Part shown: positions 58,551-64,000 of the stretch, in pieces | Position numbering within the stretch: position 1 is the first letter of the stretch | Layout of the letters: every line of letters begins with the position of its first letter | Assembly: GCF_910589235.1 (NCBI RefSeq) | Contig: NW_025813595.1 | Coordinates: forward strand, 3,472,001-3,536,000 | DNA length: 64,000 nucleotides | Direction: 5' to 3' | Origin: Vespa crabro | Lineage: Eukaryota > Arthropoda > Insecta > Hymenoptera > Vespidae | Program-made: the position numbers and the translations under genes | Notes under the pieces: model-generated | The model's input: only the letters and a program-made list of their open reading frames with translations | Database searches by the model: none | Told to the model about the DNA's origin: nothing

Positions 58551-60195
58551 AATAACAATGATACTAATAATAACTGTAATAAGGATAATAACTATAATAA
58601 TATTAATCATAATAAAGATAACAAGGATAATAACGATAACAATTACAAAACAGATAATAACGATAATAACAATTATAATTAAAATAACGATATTAATATT
58701 TATAATAATAACATTAATACTGATAATGAGGATAATAACTATAATAATAATAGTAATAATAACAATAATAACACTAATAACGTTAAAAGCGATAATAAGA
58801 TTATTAACGATAAAAACGATAATTATAAAACCATATTAATAATAATAACGATGTTATCAATGATAACAATAACGATAATAACGATAATATCGGTAATAAT
58901 GATAATATAATTAACGTTAACATCGATACTATTAATAATAATAATAACAATAATGACGATAATAAAAATAATAACTACAATAATAATAACGAAAATAACG
59001 ATAATAACGATATTAATGATAACAATAATAATACCAATAACGACAATAACCATAATAACGATAACAACGATAATAATAATAATATTAATAAAAATAATAG
59101 TAATAATAATAACGTTAATTACGTTAATTACAATAATATTATTAGTAATTAAAGCAATAATAGCAATAATAACGATAATAATAAAAACGTTTATATCGAT
59201 AATTTCAATTATAATAATAACAATATTAACGATTATATCGTCAAAAATAATAACAATAATAACAATATTAAAAATAATAATCATAATAACCATAATAATA
59301 ACATTATTATTAATACCAATAATATTGATAAAAACGATAATAATAATAATCGATTATAATAACAACGATAATACCGATAATAGTAGTAATAATAATAACG
59401 ATAATGACTATATTTAGGATAATAATAATAACAATAATAGAGATACGAAAGATATTATCTATAATAACAATATTAATAATAACGTTAATAATTAAAATAA
59501 CGATGTAACGATAATAATAACAATAATATTAACAATAATATTGATAATAATAATAAGAATAATAGCAATAATAACGATAATAAAGATAATATCGATAATG
59601 ATGATAACGATATTAACGATAATAGTAATAATAATAATATCAAAAATAACAATAATTACGATAATGACTATAATAACAATAATAATAATTACGATAATGG
59701 CGATGATAATAATATCTATAATAACGTTAATAACGATAATAATATTAACAAAAATATCAATAAAAACCATAATAACTATAATAACAATAATAATATTAAC
59801 AATAATAACGATAATAACTATATTAAAACTATATTAACGTAGATAAAAACAACAACAATAAAAGGAAAAATAACAAAAATAAGGATAATAACGATAATAG
59901 CGTCAATAATAAAAATAATAACGATAATAACAATAATAATAATAACGATAATATTGATAATAACATTAATAATACTAGCAGTAATAACTATATTAACGGT
60001 TATAACTATATTTAAGAAATCAGTAGTAACGATAGTATCGTTAATAATCATCATAATAACGATTCTAACGAAAATGACGAGAATAACGATAATAATAATA
60101 AAATTAATAACGATAATTACGTTAATAACGAAAATAATAACAGCATTAATATCGATAATAAAGATAATAATAATAATAAGAACAATTACAACATT

Positions 60196-61653
60196 AAGGA
60201 TAGTAACGAAAATAACGATAATACTAATAAAGATGACAACAATAAAAACAATAATATTAATATTAATAATAACGAAAATAAGGATAATAACGATAACAAC
60301 GATAATATTAATATTAAATATCAAAATAATAACCATATTAACTTTAATAACGACACAAACGACAGTAACAATAAAAATAATAATAATAATATCGAAAATG
60401 AGGATAACAACAATGTCAACGATAATAATAATAACAACAAAAAGGATAATAAAAAAAATAAAGATAAAGTAAATAAGGATAATAACGATGACAATGATAA
60501 TAATAACAACAATACTAAAGTAATAACGATAATAACGATTATAAGGATTATATCAATAACGATAATTGTAATAATAATGAGAAGTAATGAAGATAAAACG
60601 ATAAAAATGATAATAACTATAATAACAAATATAATAACGATAATAATAATAACAATAATAACGATAAAAACACTATAAACGATAACAACAGTAATAATAA
60701 TGATAACAACTATAATAATAGTAATAACAATAACAATAATAACGATTATAACAATAATTATAAAAAGAATAATAACGATAATAATAATAATGACGTTAAT
60801 AATAATAATAATATAAGAGATTTTAACGATAATAAAAACAATAATAATTATAACAATAATAATAATAATAAGAGTAACCATAATAACGATAATATCGATA
60901 ATAACGATAGTAATAATAGCGATAATGACGATAGTAATAATAATAATAATAACGATAATAACGATAATTACGATATAAGGATAATAATAAAAGTAATAAT
61001 AACAATATTAAAAATAATAAGTATAATAACGATAATAAGTATTATAATAGCAGTAATAATGAAAGTAATAAAAATTATAGCCATAAAAACGAATTTAACG
61101 ATAATAATTATGACGATATTTATGATAATATCGATATTAATAATTGTAATAATAACAATAATAACGATTATAACGATAATAACGATAATAATGATAATAA
61201 CGATATTAATTATATTAATAAAAGGAACAATAATAACGATATTAACGAAAATATTAGTAACAACTGTAACGTTAACAACGTCAATAAACATAATAATAAT
61301 AATAATAATAATAACGATAGTAAAGATAACAATAATGACAATAATAGCTATAATATCGATTATAATAATACTGATAATATCGATATTAACGATAATAATT
61401 ATAATATTAATAACGATATTAAAAATAATTTCAATAATAACAATAATAATAGTAGAAATAATAACAATAATAACGAAAATAAAGATATCAATAGTATTAT
61501 TAACGATAACAATGATAATATTAATATAAATAATAACGATAATAACGATAATAAAGATAAGAAAATTAATATTAATAAAGATAATAAAGATATTAACGAT
61601 AATACCGATAATAACGATTATAACGGTAGTAGCGATAATAAATAAAATAACGA

Positions 61654-61688
<35 letters not shown>

Positions 61689-63830
61689 GAATAATAATGA
61701 CGATAACAACGATAATAACATTAATAATATCTGTAATAATAACAATAATATCAATAATAACGATAATAACGATAATAATAATAACAATAATATCGATAAT
61801 ATCGATAATTATAATAATAATATTAACGATAATTTCGGTCATAATATTAATACTAATAACAATAATAACGATATTAACGGTAATAACTATTGTAATAATA
61901 TCGATAATAATAATATTATTAATAATAATAATAACGATAATTACAATAATAATGATAACAAAATTAATAATAATAAAGATAATAACAATATTAACGATAA
62001 TACCGATAATAACGATAATAAAAATTATAATTGTAATAACAATAATAAAGATAATGAAGAGAATAACGGTAATAACGATAATAACTATAATAATAATAAT
62101 AACGAAAATGATAGCAACGATATCATTTATGATATCAACGATAGTAATAATAATAATAATATGAATAATAACGATGATAACGAAAATAAAGATAATAACG
62201 ATAATAATAATTATAATAATTTCAATAATAATAACGTAAATTACAATAATAACGATAATAATAATAGTAATTAGAAAAATAATAGCAATAATACCAATAA
62301 TAAAGATAATAATATATACGATTTTAACGACAATAGTAATAATAATAATAACGAAAATAAATATAATAACGATAATTCTAATAATAACAATAATAATAAT
62401 AAAAATAATAACAATAATTTGCATAATAACGATAATAATATTGGTAATGTTAAGAATAATAACAATAATAAAGATGATAAAGATAATAAAGATAATAAAG
62501 ATTATGACGATAACAATATTATTCATAATAACGTCAATAGTAATAATAATAATAATAACGATATTATCGATATTAGTATTAATATTAATAACTATAATTA
62601 TATACACGATAAAGACGATAATATCGATAATAATATTAACAAATTTAACTATAATATCCATATTAATATTAACAATATTAACGATAATATCGATCATAAT
62701 AATAATATTATAAAACATAACGTCTATAATAATAATAATAATATTAACATTATTAACGATAATAACGATAATAACTATAATAATAATAACGAAAATAAAG
62801 AAATAACGATAATAACGATAGCAACATTAATATGGATAATAATAATAACAATATTAATGATAATATCGAAAATTATAATAATACTAATAGCTATAATAAC
62901 GATAACATCGATAATATCGATAATAATAAAAACGACAATAACGATAAGAATAAAAATAAAATTTCGGTAGTAACAATAATAACGACAATTACGATAATAA
63001 CGATAATAATAACAACTATAATGTCGATGATAATGATAACGATCATAAAACTAGTAACGAAAATAATAATAATAGCAATAATAACGATATTGACGAAAAT
63101 ATTAATAACATTAGTAACGAAAACAGCGGTAATATCTTTAATAATAATAATAATAATAAAGAAAGTAAGTATAATAACGGTGACAACTATAATATTAATA
63201 ATAAATATAACGATAATAACGATAATAACGATAATAATAATACTAATAATGAAGATAATAAGGATATCAATGGCAATAATGATAATAATGTTTATACTTA
63301 TAATATTATTAATGATAATGACGGTAATAACGATGCTAACAATAATAGCGATAATAATAACTTACAACAGAAGCAATAATAACGATAATAACCATAGTTT
63401 ACTTATAATAATAACGATGATAACGATTATAATTATGATAACAATATTAACGATAATAACAATGATAATAATTATAGTAATAAATGTAATGACGATAAAA
63501 AAGTATCTAACGTTAATAATAATAAAAGCAATACTAATGATAATAATAGAAGTAATACTAAATAAATTAAGAATAATAACTATAATAACGATTATAACAA
63601 TAACAGTAGTAGTAGGAATAACATTAATAACAATAATAACGATAATAACGTTATAAAAATGTTAACGATAATAATATTAACGATAATAACGATAATAAGC
63701 ATAATAATAATTATAATTATAATAAAGATAACAACGATATTAACGATAATAATGACAATAACAGAAAACAATAATGACGATAATAACGTTAACAAAGATA
63801 ATACCGATAATAACGATAATGACAATAATA
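60196..63830 (+). repeat. Copy 2 of the 60.2-kb-spaced duplication
   Basis: Direct copy of 1-3,650; the alignment offset drifts from 60,195 at the left to 60,177 on the right through a few indels. The segment at about 61,551-61,600 that copy 1 lacks is also present at 5,390-5,440, so copy 1 probably lost it. After about 63,830 the sequence departs from copy 1. Confidence 0.9.
62607..62691 (+). repeat. 33-bp cassette, two units with leader
   Basis: Leader CGATAAAGACGATAATATC; units at 62,626-62,658 and 62,659-62,691, partners of the cassette at 2,217. Confidence 0.85.
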
Positions 63831-64000
63831 ATAATAGTAATAATTAAGTTAATAACGATATTTACGATAATAATAGTTGTAATAATTACAATAATAACAA
63901 TAATTGGGATAATAAGGTTATTACCGATAATAAGGATAATTATAATATTCATAATAACTATAATACGGATATTACCGATATTAATAATAACTAAAATAAC

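Larger units (their letters stand above)
52626..64000. repeat. AT-rich degenerate triplet array, right block
   Basis: The array resumes directly after the retroelement with the same composition and the same A-rich strand, so the element sits inside one array rather than between two unrelated ones. 52,626-54,830 and 58,550-60,195 show no module I could match elsewhere. The rest carries the duplicated segments listed separately. No gene is supported. Confidence 0.95.

Noticed and set aside
1..64000. CRISPR array
   Set aside because: Repeats are not separated by unique spacers, and no cas gene or bacterial gene is present.
1..64000. Mitochondrial or plastid genome, or an AT-rich bacterial chromosome
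   Set aside because: No organelle or bacterial genes, tRNAs or rRNAs; the only recognisable protein is from an arthropod-type nuclear retrotransposon.
1..64000. Replication origin or autonomously replicating sequence suggested by AT-richness
   Set aside because: No specific origin motif stands out; AT-richness alone is not evidence.

Overview
This window is almost entirely non-coding satellite-like DNA. From base 1 to 51,049 and again from about 52,626 to 64,000, both strands are one degenerate three-base array of AAT, AAC and GAT steps (common core GATAATAAC). G+C is about 17-22 % in two lines counted by hand, and A is about twice T on the + strand. I find no gene, tRNA, rRNA, promoter, CRISPR array or bacterial feature in it. 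The long Asn/Asp, Ile/Thr, Ile/Val, Leu/Ser or Tyr/Arg open frames come from period-3 sequence and change frame at small indels.

The only ordinary sequence is an island at about 51,050-52,625 (31 G+C in 60 at 52,441-52,500). It is a dead non-LTR retrotransposon on the minus strand, most like the arthropod R1 clade. It has the start of an apurinic-type endonuclease domain, the end of a reverse transcriptase, an ORF2 C-terminal Cys/His segment, a 3' untranslated region and an A-rich tail. The endonuclease and transcriptase pieces are joined in frame by a large internal deletion, and eight in-frame stops and one frameshift inactivate it. On this evidence the host is an arthropod, probably an insect, and the window is heterochromatin-like or giant-intron-like. 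I cannot name the species or chromosome.

Beneath the triplet texture the array is a mosaic of longer modules, all in the same orientation. Bases 1-3,650 recur at 60,196-63,830 with about 97-98 % identity where I compared them. A tandem pair lies at 768-2,610 and 4,677-6,755, and a 902-bp tandem pair at 55,929-56,830 and 56,831-57,250. A module seen at 7.5, 17.4, 28.8 and 40.1 kb is spaced 10-11.3 kb. A second module occurs six times, and a third (with GGTGAC) six times. A 33-bp cassette bounded by the palindrome TATCGATA recurs at eleven or more places, usually as two or three units. No module was matched by eye in about 8.27-14.59, 18.1-20.4, 24.0-25.9, 45.3-51.0, 52.6-54.8 and 58.55-60.19 kb; these hold only the triplet array.

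No genes work together here. The interest lies in how the array is organised and evolves, its dense GATA and TATCGATA sites, its CpG-rich AACGAT steps in AT-rich DNA, and the deleted R1-like insertion.
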